From Albifimbria verrucaria (Eukaryota > Ascomycota > Sordariomycetes > Hypocreales > Stachybotryaceae): a DNA stretch of 64,000 nucleotides. Location of the stretch: positions 1,550,001 through 1,614,000 of the forward strand of contig JAHREC010000045.1 in assembly GCA_020081605.1 (NCBI GenBank), written 5' to 3'. Positions 1 to 10,929 of the stretch are shown piece by piece. Every line of letters starts with the position of its first letter. The stretch's first letter is position 1. The position numbers and the translations under genes are program-made. The notes below the pieces were generated by a model that had not been told where the DNA came from, made no database searches, and saw nothing but the letters and a program-made list of their open reading frames with translations.

Positions 1-250
1 TACTTCTACAGTTCAGTTGTGAACACTGGTAACGGACAGAATGAGTGTTTTTCGAGCGAGCGCCTGGATCTGCTGATAAATCACCACACACATCCAGTTC
101 AGGTGGTGTGGAAGAGGTTGCGACTGTAGTTCCCTTGAATGAATTATTTGTTGACTCGTAAAACGTTGTTGAGAGGTTATCAGTTTCAATAAGTCCCGCC
201 AAGTCATGCCAACGAGAATCGCTGGAGAAGGAATCTGTCAAGTCCGCCAT
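1..250 (-). CDS. N-terminal part of an unrecognised protein, cut by the window edge
   Basis: Reading leftward from an ATG at 248-250, the frame stays open for 83 codons to the end of the window. The product starts MADLTDSFSSDS, is rich in Ser, Thr and Asn, and ends in a stretch with two cysteines (YQCSQLNCRS). A Cys pair after a polar N-terminus could be the start of a C2H2 zinc finger, but too little is present to name a family. The absence of stops over 250 bases and the protein-like composition are the only support. There is no sign of a missing base in the visible part. Confidence 0.5.
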   Translation of the reverse strand, partial: MADLTDSFSSDSRWHDLAGLIETDNLSTTFYESTNNSFKGTTVATSSTPPELDVCGDLSADPGARSKNTHSVRYQCSQLNCRS

Positions 251-752
251 GATTTTCGCAGGCTTTGGCTCAGTTAGCACCTAACTCTCTCCTATAAAAG
301 ATGTTCAGTAATTATGCGATACCTTTCAACACGGTTCGCTGTATTTAGCATCCCTCTGCGAAAGTGCGTCGAGATGAGTTGGACATTGGCGATCAGTGCT
401 TTTAGTTATTTTGGATGCATGAGCAACTGGGGCGGAGTGGCCAAAGTATGAATTAAGAGGCCTCTACACAAAATAAATTCACGAATCTTTCATACGCATC
501 CTTGTCAGGTACATAAAACCTATAAGCTTATGGACTACCGCTTTGCGTGGCTCATCTGCAAGATGATGCCTGAGTTCTTAGGAAGCCCCTTCGCCTTAGG
601 CTGCACTAGCCTGTGTCACGGGACCGTGGGAATCTTGTATGTCATTGGCGAAGCTGACATCTTGTGCGAATAAGGATTACTAATGTAATTTATCAATCCC
701 TTCTGAAACTCCTTCATTTCATTCCAAATCATCTGACATCCATCTCAACATC
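251..752. other. Intergenic, probable promoter of the edge gene
   Basis: Lies between the start of the edge gene (leftward) and the 3' end of the HET gene. No open frame longer than about 50 codons and no RNA gene were seen. Confidence 0.5.
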
Positions 753-2654
753 TCAACAGAGCACGAACTCTTCGACCTGTCGATCAGTCTTCAGATACTC
801 TCCAAGCATAATTCCATGAACATATGTTTCTCCAATCAATTCATAATAACCAGCTCCAGCCGCCCTGACAAGGAATGGACTGTCTCCTCCAGGAAAGATG
901 CATATGACATCTCCAGCACGCAGTGTTTCTTGCCCCAGGCCATAATATCCTCCTGTGGATAGAAACATGCGTCGGCGGGCTGATTCCAATTTCATAACAT
1001 GGATATAGGGTTTGCTAGCTCTCTCCCTCCATTCAATATCCCCTGACTTATGCCCATCAATGCATTAAACGAGTCTTCCATGTGCGAGGACGCTGGTGGG
1101 CGAGACTTTTCAGCTACATTGAATTGTGCGTCGCAATCCGCAATAGGTGTCTTCCATAAGGCTTCGTGCCTGTCTTCGTCCGACTCGTAAGCTGTTTTTC
1201 CCCTTGCCCGAGACGCTGAAAAGATTGGTTGAACTCATGTATGTGGCTATCATAATGTGAGCGCACGTCCCATAGGGGATCCCACTGCTGGCCCATTATG
1301 ACCTCAACCGTGTCCACCCTGTAGCCTTTCAAGACTAAAAGCCTGTTCCCGAATTTGTCGGAGCAGAATGTGGGAGAGCAGTGGGAGTTGCGTCCCGAGG
1401 CCGAGAATTTACCAATCTGGCGCGGTCCGAAGGTGGATGGAATGGGAACAGACCAGTCCGGCACCCAAGACGGCACAGCCTTCAGGTTTTTGGGTCCAGA
1501 AATAGCATACAGTATATCAAGAGTGGAGGCCTGCTTCAAAATGGCCTCTGCCACTTCCAAATAGACAGCTCTGCAAGTCTTTTCGTAGTTAGAATGAATA
1601 CTTAGCGCTGCGGAATCGGAGGAGAACCCCAAAATAGCGAAGATCCTGTCCCGGGGATCAGAAGCTTCATACGGCCATTCGCCAAGGTTCGTGGTAATTT
1701 CTGTAAGCAAAGCTTCAAGGGAAGCTTCTTCCCGCGAATGTCACAAGATTCAGAGTACGACGAGCTATAAAGTTTGTCCCTCCTAGTGTCTGCCAGATTG
1801 GAGGATCGCTAAGCTGTCTCAGACTAAAGGCACACATCTTGTTGGTCAAAGCGATAATCGTGCGAGCCCCTGCCCACAACGCTTGTTTCGAAATTGAATG
1901 CTTTCCACAGTAAAAGGTGACATTTTCATTGACTGCGGCTTCTTGAAGAACCCAGACTCGGCGAAACCAAGGTCTTTGGAAGACTTGCTGAACCAGCCCA
2001 AGATCAAATTTAGGAACACAGTTGGGAAGCCACTGAGCCCATATTGTGTCTAGTTGATCTCTACTCACATTTCTCTTGCTACCTTTGGTATTCGTACGTC
2101 CATTTAGTTGATCCTCATATAGCTGAAGCTTCAATATCTGGTTGCCCATGTCTTTTAAGAGTCCAATAGCCTCTTCGGAGCCATACTCGCTGGGGCCCAG
2201 CCAGACGAGAACCTCGGAGGCTCTCTTGAATATTTCCGCCATCATCTCAACCTGGTGGCTTTTTCAGCTTCGTTCTTCTGATTAATACAAATTGCATCAG
2301 CCCAGATCCTGAGCGGCAAATGTTCTTGCTCGAAATGTTGAAGAGCTACGGCTAAGTTTTCCGTAACCCGAATCAGGTTATCGTTCAAGTATATAGGGGT
2401 TGTATTTGCTGGGTTCCCCAGGTATATGATAGCGCTCTATAGTGTTCGGCCGTGGCTAGGGCCTTTGTTAATGCCATGGTACGAGTATAGCAGCTGGTAT
2501 GCGCCCTTCCTGTTTCATCTCTGAAAGTTTTTGGAAAGAGTTCGGCAATTCGAATCTCTTTGCTTTTCCCATCTAGTTCTTGGTATTCCTGGCATGGTGG
2601 TGATACCTCCAGGACTGAGAATCGTTGCAAGACGGTGCCAGTCAGTGCCGCCAT
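753..2654 (-). CDS. HET-domain (heterokaryon incompatibility) protein
   Basis: HET proteins trigger cell death after fusion of genetically different hyphae and related recognition events. The N-terminal third has the diagnostic motifs in order: YRALSYTWG near residue 75, then LRIWADAICINQ, MAEIFKRASEVLVWLGP, and PWFRRVWVLQE near residue 220, followed by DPRDRIFAILG. The start ATG (2652-2654) precedes the first motif by about 70 codons. The frame is broken at five places, each at a base run: 2396-2399, 2254-2255, 1731-1733 (two bases needed), 1195-1199 and 1040-1043. Restoring them gives about 635 codons with no stop, ending at 753. No introns are needed. Because conserved genes nearby show the same damage, I regard this as an intact gene read with errors. 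The C-terminal half has no recognisable partner domain. Confidence 0.88.
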
Positions 2655-3424
2655 TGTACAACCATGACAAGAACGATTTGATCAGTATGGATCTGATTTT
2701 GTGCCTTGCAGGCAGGCCCATGTGAGTAATGATGCGGAATAGTTCAAAGAGCTATTTACTAGCTTTAGTCTGACGATTCCAACAGGCAACACCCTCACGA
2801 GTTTTGGGGATGAGATTGATCTGTCGCCAGAAGCAGAAGCGTCGTTGTGGAACTTGCGGGAACCACAAAGATAATAATGGACACGCAACAGATTCCTTCC
2901 CAGAGTTTAAGTAGACCAACGAACAAGTCTTTGCTTGGTACCGAAAGCGTCAAGGTGGGGTCGTGATGAAAACAGTGCTGGGAGTGAGCTGGGGATAAAT
3001 AAGATGGACAGCCACATTATCTACATTACAAATTCTGGCCGTCAGCTGGACTGGCAGCCAGGCTGTCCTACAAGACACCAATTACCCTGGTCGCAAGCGC
3101 AATATGCACTACGACCTTGACGATTCGTAGTAGATACCGAAGGCCCAGTTGTCAATACAAGTAGAGACGATAGGGAATCAAGCTAGGCACTTCCTGGTAG
3201 GTACACATAGGTGACCGAACTGGATCTGTCGGATTCCGTCGTTTGCCCCGGTAACACTTGAACAACATGGACGGCTGCCACACCAGCTCCTTCGGTAGGG
3301 CCACAGCTCTGCTTCGGTATAAACTGCACCTTATGGAGCCTGCGGTTGGCCTGGATGTGCAGCCTTGTTTTCACCAAATGTAACCATCATGCAGAGCGGG
3401 AAGAACATGGTTTCACTATGGCAA

Positions 3425-3443
3425 GCCCGGGCGTGGCCCGGGC
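3425..3443. promoter_or_regulatory. Two direct copies of the palindrome GCCCGGGC
   Basis: GCCCGGGC at 3425-3432 and again at 3436-3443, separated by GTG. Each copy is a perfect 8-base palindrome and centre spacing is 11 bases, about one helical turn. It lies roughly 120 bases upstream of the DUF7079 start and just upstream of a CCAAT box. A paired site for a dimeric regulator (CGG half sites suit Zn2Cys6 factors) is an inference. Confidence 0.45.
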
Positions 3444-3452
3444 GCAACCTAG

Positions 3453-3477
3453 CCAATCAAGTTCCTCAGCATAAATA
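3453..3477 (+). promoter_or_regulatory. CCAAT box and TATA-like element of the DUF7079 gene
   Basis: CCAAT at 3453-3457 and ATAAATA at 3471-3477, 85-109 bases before the ATG at 3562. Spacing is usual for a fungal core promoter. Confidence 0.45.
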
Positions 3478-3561
3478 TGAACCAAGGCCCCTCCACATAT
3501 ATGGAGCAAACGCACTCCTCCCTCATACTCCAGCCGATGTCATCAGCCGTCAGTCTCGTTC

Positions 3562-3888
3562 ATGGCCGACGTTCTAAGTGTTGAGGAGAAAAGGGTCTGC
3601 CTCACCTTAGCTAGACTTTTTCGCGATGCGGAAGTGACCGACGAAGATATTGGCTCGATGGCCGGGTCGCTTTCCGACGTCGACCTATCTGTTGCCGCGA
3701 TGGACCACATCCTGCGCAATGACATCTTCCCGATTCTATACACAAACATCATCAGCGTCGCAGGCGTGTGGGCAAAGTTTGATAGCGATTGGCTGCTCAG
3801 CCAAGTCGCGCATAACCGCAAATTCCAGAAGGGTTGGGCAGCCTCGCTGGTAGACTCGATTGCATGGATGCTCCTTGGGGAGCGGTGA
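3562..3888 (+). CDS. Small DUF7079-like protein (108 aa)
   Basis: Intact, intronless 108-residue acidic protein. The order LSVEEKRVCLTLARLF, then DAEVTDEDIGSMA, a helix leading to ILRNDIFPILYTNIISVAG, WAKFDSDWLL and a hydrophobic C-terminus matches, from memory, the DUF7079 family. That family is about 110 residues long, all-helical and of unknown function, and most members I know are bacterial. The ATG at 3562 is preceded by CCAAT and TATA elements. The next gene (4107-4905) converges on it with only 218 bases between. Lack of introns and the mainly bacterial family suggest possible horizontal transfer, unproven here. Function unknown; no catalytic residues are apparent. Confidence 0.62.
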   Translation: MADVLSVEEKRVCLTLARLFRDAEVTDEDIGSMAGSLSDVDLSVAAMDHILRNDIFPILYTNIISVAGVWAKFDSDWLLSQVAHNRKFQKGWAASLVDSIAWMLLGER

Positions 3889-4106
3889 CGCCAACATGGA
3901 ACAGGGTGAAGGAGAGCTTGCAAAGAAAGAGGAACGAAAGCAGATAGTTCCTGTGCTGCGCATGTGTAAGTGGAGTTTTGATTTTTGGACGCCTGCTTCC
4001 TCCCTAAAATAGAAGACCAAGGCTAAAACAAGTCATCAATCTAGAATTCATCAGTCCTAAAAACATTCAGTGTACATTGCATGTTGCCAACAGAGCCGGC
4101 CTGTTT

Positions 4107-4905
4107 TCATGCGGTTGGCAGTGCTCTTGTAACAACCGAGATGGCCATGTTGCCGCCCACGATAGCACAAGCTACCTTGGACCACGGTTTGTCCGCTGCT
4201 CCAACGTAAGCGGCAAGGATTGTGCCACACCAAGACGCACCCCACTTTCCAAGTTGCCTGATCAGCTCCGATGTCCATCTGTCCGACGTGAGCACGAGGA
4301 TGGCTGACGCGAGAACAGCAGCCACCATGAACCACCCCGACAGCTTCTCACCAGCCTCCAACACCATCGTGAAGCCAAGATGGGGTCGCGTTGCGCTGCC
4401 GATTATAGCATGGTACACCTAGCTTAATTAGCCCAGGAAGCATGGGTAGAACGCCCGGCCCACCCGTGAGGTATTTATTTACCTTGATCTTCTCCGTCGT
4501 CGCCAAGCTCTCAAAGTCTCGCCCCGGATAATTATCAAGGACAAGGTTGTCTCTGACGTTCTCGAAATCCGGCAAGGTGCCCTTGTGCAGTTTTGCAAAT
4601 CCTAACCCAAGAGGCGAGGTTTTCTCACGTGTCGTCTCTACCAATCTGTTGCGTGCTGCTACCGCGCTTTCTGCCACCTGCTTCACCGTGCTCAGTTCCT
4701 CGTCGACCAAGCTGGCTTTCGCCTTGCTCTCCAACGCTCTTACGTGTTTCACATATTGGCTGCGCAGACGAGCATCCCTGAGAATCCAGATCAAAATTAT
4801 TGCAGCACGTTGCACTGCAGACGAGAACCATTCTAGGCCTATGGCCAGCAAAGAAACAGGGGCGGGTCTGCAACGGCTACCCCGCGAAGAAGATGTTGTG
4901 TCCAT
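4107..4905 (-). CDS. Unrecognised hydrophobic membrane protein (244 aa)
   Basis: Two exons, 4483-4905 and 4107-4418, joined over a 64-base intron (GTAAAT...CTAG, branch GCTAAT) that keeps frame. The start is ATG at 4903-4905. An N-terminal hydrophobic helix (about residues 18-38) is followed by a charged helical stretch with several Lys/Glu. Then comes EKIKVYHAIIGSA and a C-terminal half of three Gly/Ala-rich hydrophobic helices separated by short charged loops. No enzyme motif is visible. The pattern 'charged helix, EKxxVY, glycine-rich hydrophobic hairpins' is one I associate loosely with fungal membrane-inserting helical domains, but I cannot name a family. It lies convergent to the DUF7079 gene and close to the HET gene. 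No missing base is needed. Confidence 0.6.
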
Positions 4906-6442
4906 AGAAAACCAGCGACGAAACACACCACCAAGAGAGTGGTTTGTCGTCCCATTGCGGGAACGGACGGGATGACGTCTCCAGTTTGAATGGAAGTGAA
5001 GAAACAGAGTGGATCATGGCTTCGAGGTCAAGCTAGTTGTACGCGGGTACTGCCATTCGTAAACGCTGCCCGACGCCGGACCACACCCCTCGACCCGTTC
5101 GTGGTGGATCACTCTTGGCCCAATCGTGACCCCTGTATAGTAGGAACTCCCCTGACTGACTAAGCTCGGGAGAACAACCAGGGTCTGAGCCCAAGTTGAT
5201 CTCAAGAAACCGGTGTAGGCGTTCCAAGCTCGAGGCTGGACGTTGGTGATATCTGAGTTCCTAGGGCGGTCCAGACAATGGCAAAAACATATGCTTGGCC
5301 AATCCATGATCTCGCGCGCTGAATACCACTGCAGCCCGGCCGACGGACCGTAAAGAACACTTCCTAGAAACAAGAACCGATATGCCGCTATGGACAGCTG
5401 TGCTGCGCAGACCAACATCATAAGGATAGACATTGACGCCTAAGGCGGACTATAAACTATATTGATCTTGTGAATTGCCGCATCCTTGTGGAAAAGAACA
5501 AAATCGAGGCTTGATCGTCATCTAACTTGACCGTGCCAATAGTACCTAGGGCCTCAGAGACTACATCCCACACAATAGCGATTCGTACCTGGAATTATGG
5601 CTCCTTGGTTCCAATTTGGTATTGAGTGAAACGAAGATATGACCTATCTCACTTCTTACGCCTATTGTTCCTGTGTCAATGGGCGTTTGGGTTCTGCAAT
5701 TCCCTGATGCGGCGTGAGGGCCTAGAGCAGGAGCAGCGTAAGACATGCTTATAGCTATCTCTGTTATAGTTATCTATAACAAGGTCTTTTCTACTTTAAG
5801 CCGACTGCGCTGGGCTTTTTTCGGTTCTGTTTGTGTTGTTGGGGTTGTGACACTGGTCGACCCAGGTGAGCACTGAATGCGATTCTGGGGTATGCAACTT
5901 CTGTCCACGACAAACGTAGTTGAATTTGTCTTGAGTCAAAGGATAACCGCAACAGCATCCATTATGCTGATGCCAAGGGAGAAAATACCTTAAACTATCT
6001 TTCTGCTCTCGGTTTATTCTATAGCTCAAAATTTTGGCATGTTATCCCTCGAACTCACATTCCCCAAGTGCATGAAATTGTCAGAGATGGAGTGACGGCG
6101 TATTAACGAGTCCTTACACCGGTATACTTGAGAACTTGGCAGCGATCTATCAGTTGGAGCTATGAATTAATGTAAAAGGTTCCTCCGGCCAACGATTTCC
6201 TATCCATTCTTTCTTTCTGCAACTATTGAAGGAGAGGGCGCGTTTTACGGACAAAGAGTCACATTTTCCAGACACACCAAAGCCTTAGATTCAAGTCTAT
6301 TCATGGCATGCTCATGTGTGGAAGGCTATTTAGAATACGTCTATATTTAACTTTCATCGCTCTCCTAAACTTATGAGCAAGAATTCTAAGTATTTGGGCT
6401 TACTTATGTTATGACAGCTGGGAGACTGTTATCGGCGAGGAT
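4906..6442. other. Intergenic stretch, no convincing gene
   Basis: A 139-codon frame at 5014-5433 (minus) starts with a hydrophobic segment and could be a small secreted protein, but it has no recognisable motif and is overlapped by an equally plausible second frame. The rest is AT-richer and empty. 5741-5785 holds a short imperfect repeat of the type TATAGCTATCT/TATAGTTATCT. Confidence 0.4.
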
Positions 6443-6931
6443 TTAAGCGGAAGGACCAGGATGTCCAAACACAATATCCTTGTACTCCTCGTCAAGCTCA
6501 ACCAACGCCGCCATGCCACGCTCCTCCAAAATCTTTGTATCGAGCACAAACGTCGCTAAAAGTTTCGCAGGCTTCGTAGCACTGTGGTTATCGCTGATCT
6601 TGTGATGGCATCCTGGTGCTTCATACCAAGTACCTCCAGCCTCAATAACCTGGGTTGGATCGTTGTTCATTTTGTTTAGAAGAGTACCCTCTATGACAAA
6701 TGCCGCGATGGCTGCGCCACCGTGACGGTGGGGAGGAGTAGAAGCGTTGGGTGGGAAGTCGACGACGACGCCAAGAATTGTCTTCCCAGGACAGTTGGTA
6801 AGGTTGTATTGGAAAACAGGAGTAAGGGACGGCAAGGGCCGGCTAGAGTTGGATTGTGAGATTGTTGATCGAAAGACACAATTCATTCAATTTACTTACC
6901 TGCGGTCGTACTTGGGATCGGTGGACGCCAT
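6443..6931 (-). CDS. Small cupin-domain protein
   Basis: Two exons, 6900-6931 and 6443-6842, over a 57-base intron (GTAAGT...CTCTAG) that keeps frame. The start is ATG at 6929-6931, giving MASTDPKYDRS at the N-terminus and 143 residues in all. It is a single beta-barrel cupin. Motif 1 is PPHRHGG followed ten residues later by the Glu of FVIEG (HxH...E). Motif 2 is APGCHHKISDN, whose His would complete a metal site. Close relatives are fungal cupins of the quercetinase/anthranilate-oxygenase-like fold used in metabolite oxidation or isomerisation; the substrate cannot be told. No signal peptide is present, so probably cytosolic. No missing base is needed. Confidence 0.85.
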
Positions 6932-8473
6932 TTTCAATTTTGTTAGTCCTTTGGTGAGGAAGATAGTTAAGAGGATAGTCGAGATTACTGTGAGTTACTA
7001 AAAACTAGACTTGAAGAAGCTGTTGGAGATTTATACAGTTGAATGGTGGTAACATCACCGTCTTTATATAGCTTCCGTAAATTATTCTATCATAGTTTTA
7101 ACCAAAGCATTTGGTGAGATGCAGTTAACTTCTGCATAGGCTAATACTTCACACACTCGTGGACTGACTCAACAGTAGAATCCCATTCCGTCCCGTCTTG
7201 TAGATCACATCTACAATTGTTGAGTTTCTGACAACAACCCTAGGGTATCCGGGAATTACGTGTCGCCTCCACAGCACTCTGACAAGCAGTCGTGGAGCCT
7301 TCGGCTTTAGTCCACCGACTAGGCTATCGAAAAGAGTTGTTGAGATTTGGGGCCCAGTGAAACCAGTAACCGGCGGACTAGTTTCGAATTTTAGCTAAGC
7401 TTCTTCATAATTGCAGGAATATACTGATAATTCCTTGTTGCTTTCCGCGGAAACGTTACTGTTTCGTAGCTTGCTTCGCTGGAGGCTTTAATACTTAACA
7501 CTTCCACCAACACGAGATAAAATTGGCGGCATTTAGAATTTTAATCACGGAGTTAACTTGTATATGCAGGAATATATTACCGAAGAATAACAGTACGGCA
7601 TCTCATCATACTCTCGGTCTATAGGAGCAATGGCAGATTATCGAGATAATCATCGGCCTTCACGCCCGGCAACGTCTTCCGGAAAGGGTAATTAATAGCC
7701 TATGCGGAAACAAGGGACCCACCAGGTACGCGATCAAGCCACCGGAACAGCAACTCTTCCTACTTGAAGATCGGGCATTAAAGCCACCGACCTCCGTGTC
7801 GAGCATTTCGTCACTTCTGCCTCGTGGGATATCCGATTTTAGAACACGGCCTTGGCTCATTCTTGGCCTCAGCTGATTAATAGTCTTCGCAGATGACATG
7901 CGCGGCGTCCCAACCAAACCAAGGCGGGTGCACGAGCGGATGCAGGGCAGGGAAGATTGCTCCGACGGAACTCTTTAACCTTCTGGAATGGCATGCAACT
8001 CGTCAACTCTCGTATCCGCTTGTGCTACATGACAGGTGCGTGCCGCCTCGAACTAGGCTGACAGTAGACCCACGATTGTAAGCATTGAAGATCGACAGGG
8101 CCGTGATGATGGGCCCGCCACTCCCAACATCAGCAGCCTCGCCGCCCAACTGCCTTAAGCATACAGCATAGACATAAACCGAGGCTGCAAACTGCCGTGT
8201 GAGGTCAGCATGGCTCACATTTCTGGCGGCGAAACGAGCGAATGCACACAGCCCGTCCTTGTCGGAATCGGCTCGCTTACTTACAAGGCTGGGGTAAATA
8301 ACGTTAGACGCCCCTGTCCCACCTGGCATTAGTTTCCTTATGAGCCTAAGACAACACTAGACAATTCCCTCTTCTTAGCTGAGTCGTCACTCGATCTTTG
8401 AAGAGTCATCTCTCTCAATTACCATCACATCAGTTGCGTCAAACGTGCAACGCCAGGGTCGTGCGCCTTCACC
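6932..8473. other. Intergenic between cupin and Zn2Cys6 regulator
   Basis: 1.5 kb shared upstream region of the cupin gene (leftward) and the regulator (rightward). AT-rich from about 7000 to 7650, more balanced after. Only short chance frames were seen. Confidence 0.45.
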
Positions 8474-10482
8474 ATGGCATCGTCACCGCTCGTTTTACCA
8501 ACTCCGACACCCCGTCCGAGTCTCCAAACGACAGCACAAGCGTAGGAGAATCCGGAAGCGCAAAGACCAATACAGCGGCTTCAGCCTCAGCAGCTGTACC
8601 TGGCGATCATAGTCGCCCCGCCCATCGCGTCTCCCTCGCCTGCCTCCAGTGCCGCTCCAGACACCTGAAATGTGACGCCGCGAAGCCTCGGTGCAATCGG
8701 TGTGCAGTGGATGGAGTGAGCTGCACCTATGCTCAATCACGCCGCCGCGGCAATCGACGCACTCGTCTTCCCATGGAAACTTTTGCCGTGGAAACTCCTC
8801 CTCAAGCGACTTCAGAAAAGTCCTTGCCGAGCCCGGTTTCTTCGGCAGCAACGGTTGCTCAAAACGGACCAGGACCTATGGATGTCAGCACATCGGATTA
8901 TTTCTCAGTTGATTCAATTCACATCCCCGGAATTAATGAGCACCTAATAAGTCTATACTACAACTATTTCCACCGCGATCATCCTTGTGCTCTGCCACGT
9001 TGGGCCTTGGTGCAGCGCTGCACCACAGATCCTGAACCGTTGATGCCTGTCCTGCTCACTATGCAGTACATTGGCTCTTTGTTCGACCCCAGCGTTCCCT
9101 CCCAGCCCTTGAAAGAGGCAGCTCAAAATTCTCTTCCAATTCTACCTCAGCTCAGGGTGTGTACATGCCCTTATCAACTCCAAGCGATGCTGTTGTTCGG
9201 AATTGCCATATATTGGTGCGACGAGGTTGAGCAAGGTCTCGAACTTTTGCGCCATGTCGTGTTCAACGCTTTGGAGTTGAAAATGCATTTGGAACCTTTT
9301 GCGCCACAGAATAGTCATGGCGATCGTGTACTCGAAGAAAGCTGGCGCCGGACTTGGTGGACGGTCTACGTAACCGATGGGAATATTGCTGGGAGCACCC
9401 ACTCGTTCCCTACTCACGTAACGCATGTCGAGCTGAGTGCGACCTTGCCTTGCGAGGAAGAAGAATACGAATCCGGGGTAAGTTGAAAAGTTTTCTCTAA
9501 TTTTATACGTTGATCCGTCTGACATTTGCATCAAAGGAGATACCCACTCCACGAACACTGGACGACTTCGACATCAGAGAATTCCTACCCGAAGGAGATC
9601 CTGGGTTTTCTTCATTCGCGCAATTGGTCGGCCTTACAAGAACATTAGATATGGTCTTGTCGCGGAACTTCCCATTCGATAACAACCTGCGTGACATCTG
9701 CTCTCAAGTAGACATCAGCCTATCAGCATGGTGCTCCCTGTTGCCACCATCCAAGCGGCAATGCCTGACAAGCAAAGGGAGATTGACATGCAGCTGTTCA
9801 AGGCAAACATGCTCATCAACACGTAGGTGTCATTGCAGAAACTCTATTGGTGCGCTGTGCTTGGCTAACGGGGCCCTGGCAGATACGTCGTTGATCTACA
9901 CCGGCAACTCTCCGATTTGGCATACAGCCCCATCGAGTCAGTCGCCAGATGCGGACCTCCGGGGCCATCGCAGAAGGTTCTCCATACGGATCACGAGACC
10001 AGGCGATTGCACACGGCCAAAGCTCTTTTGGGCATCCGACGCATGGGTGACTTGCTGCCGTTGCCGGTCAACATTAGTACCCACACGCCTTTCCTGATAT
10101 GCATGATTGCAAATACCTTGGTTGCCCACTTGTCCGCTTGTCGGTACGTCTTCCAGGGTCACGCGCTGCAACTCGAAAGAGAACGAGTACGGTCTTGCAT
10201 GGGCGCCTTGCGCGTCCTAGGGAGCACTGGCCGTTGGGAAAGCGCACATACCGCGAGATGGGTATCATTGCTCGTGAGATTCTCAGTCTTACGGAGAAGG
10301 ACATTCCTCGACTACAGCACAGGCAAGAAACGACGCCGCCTGCTGTTTCATCATCGTCAGACCAGATCTCTACGATGCCCTTGGATATCCCAGCCGCCGC
10401 CTTCTTCGACTTTAACAACCTCTCCCAGGACATGTTCGGATCTTGTGATTCTTTTACTTCACTCACAGATGTCTGCCTATAA
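8474..10482 (+). CDS. Zn2Cys6 fungal-type transcription factor
   Basis: Nuclear DNA-binding regulator. The zinc cluster is CLQCRSRHLKCDAAKPRC then CNRC and CAVDGVSC, spacing C-2-C-6-C-6-C-2-C-6-C, followed by a basic linker RRRGNRRTRLP. A fungal-specific middle domain follows (helices around LISLYYNYFHRDHPC and SWRRTWWTVYVTDG). Exons 8474-9477, 9537-9822 and 9883-10482, introns of 59 and 60 bases. ATG at 8474 is chosen because adding one C at 8486-8487 joins it to the long frame. Two more missing bases are needed at 9744-9745 (C) and 10220-10222 (G). With these the model is 630 residues and closes exactly. It converges with the reductase gene at 10930-11976, and the DUF2855 gene lies beyond. 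Regulation of these neighbours is an inference from position only. Confidence 0.9.
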
Positions 10483-10929
10483 TTCCTACTACGACCTTCC
10501 TAAATCACATGTACTCAAAATCTCTACTCGGAACGGCATTCTATGACAAAATTGCATAGCTGTGGCAATGTTATGGTGGGGTGGGCGTTTAACACAAAAA
10601 TTTTATAACTCCGATGAACATGAAAACGAGGAATCATTTGTCTGATCTACATTGGTTTCGGTCAATGGACATAGTGGCGCTGTCTCACGTTCGGGGATAT
10701 CGCTTATTACGGATAACGAATAGACGAATGATGCCTCAATTTACTAGATGCTTAATGATACATACTTTCCACTCTCACTAATTCCAGCTGTTCGATCATG
10801 GCAACTGTCTGCCTGCCGAATGGCAACATGTGAAATTGTTTGACAATTCAACGCTAACGCACTGCTAATGCAATATCAATCTGTCCAGTTTTCCCTCCTC
10901 CCTCCATGCAATGAAACCCTGGCTTCTTT
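10483..10929. other. Convergent 3' spacer
   Basis: Between the 3' ends of the regulator and the reductase. AT-rich, no gene seen. Confidence 0.5.

Larger units (their letters stand above)
2655..3561. other. Divergent promoter region between HET and DUF7079 genes
   Basis: About 900 bases shared upstream by the HET gene (leftward) and the DUF7079 gene (rightward). Apart from the palindrome pair and the CCAAT/TATA elements listed separately, only short chance frames were seen. Confidence 0.5.

Noticed and set aside
753..2654. HET gene as a pseudogene
   Set aside because: Its breaks match the same homopolymer losses seen in conserved genes, and repair restores a full-length protein.
5014..5433. 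Small secreted protein of 139 codons (minus)
   Set aside because: Hydrophobic start but no motif, and a competing frame overlaps; composition not convincing.
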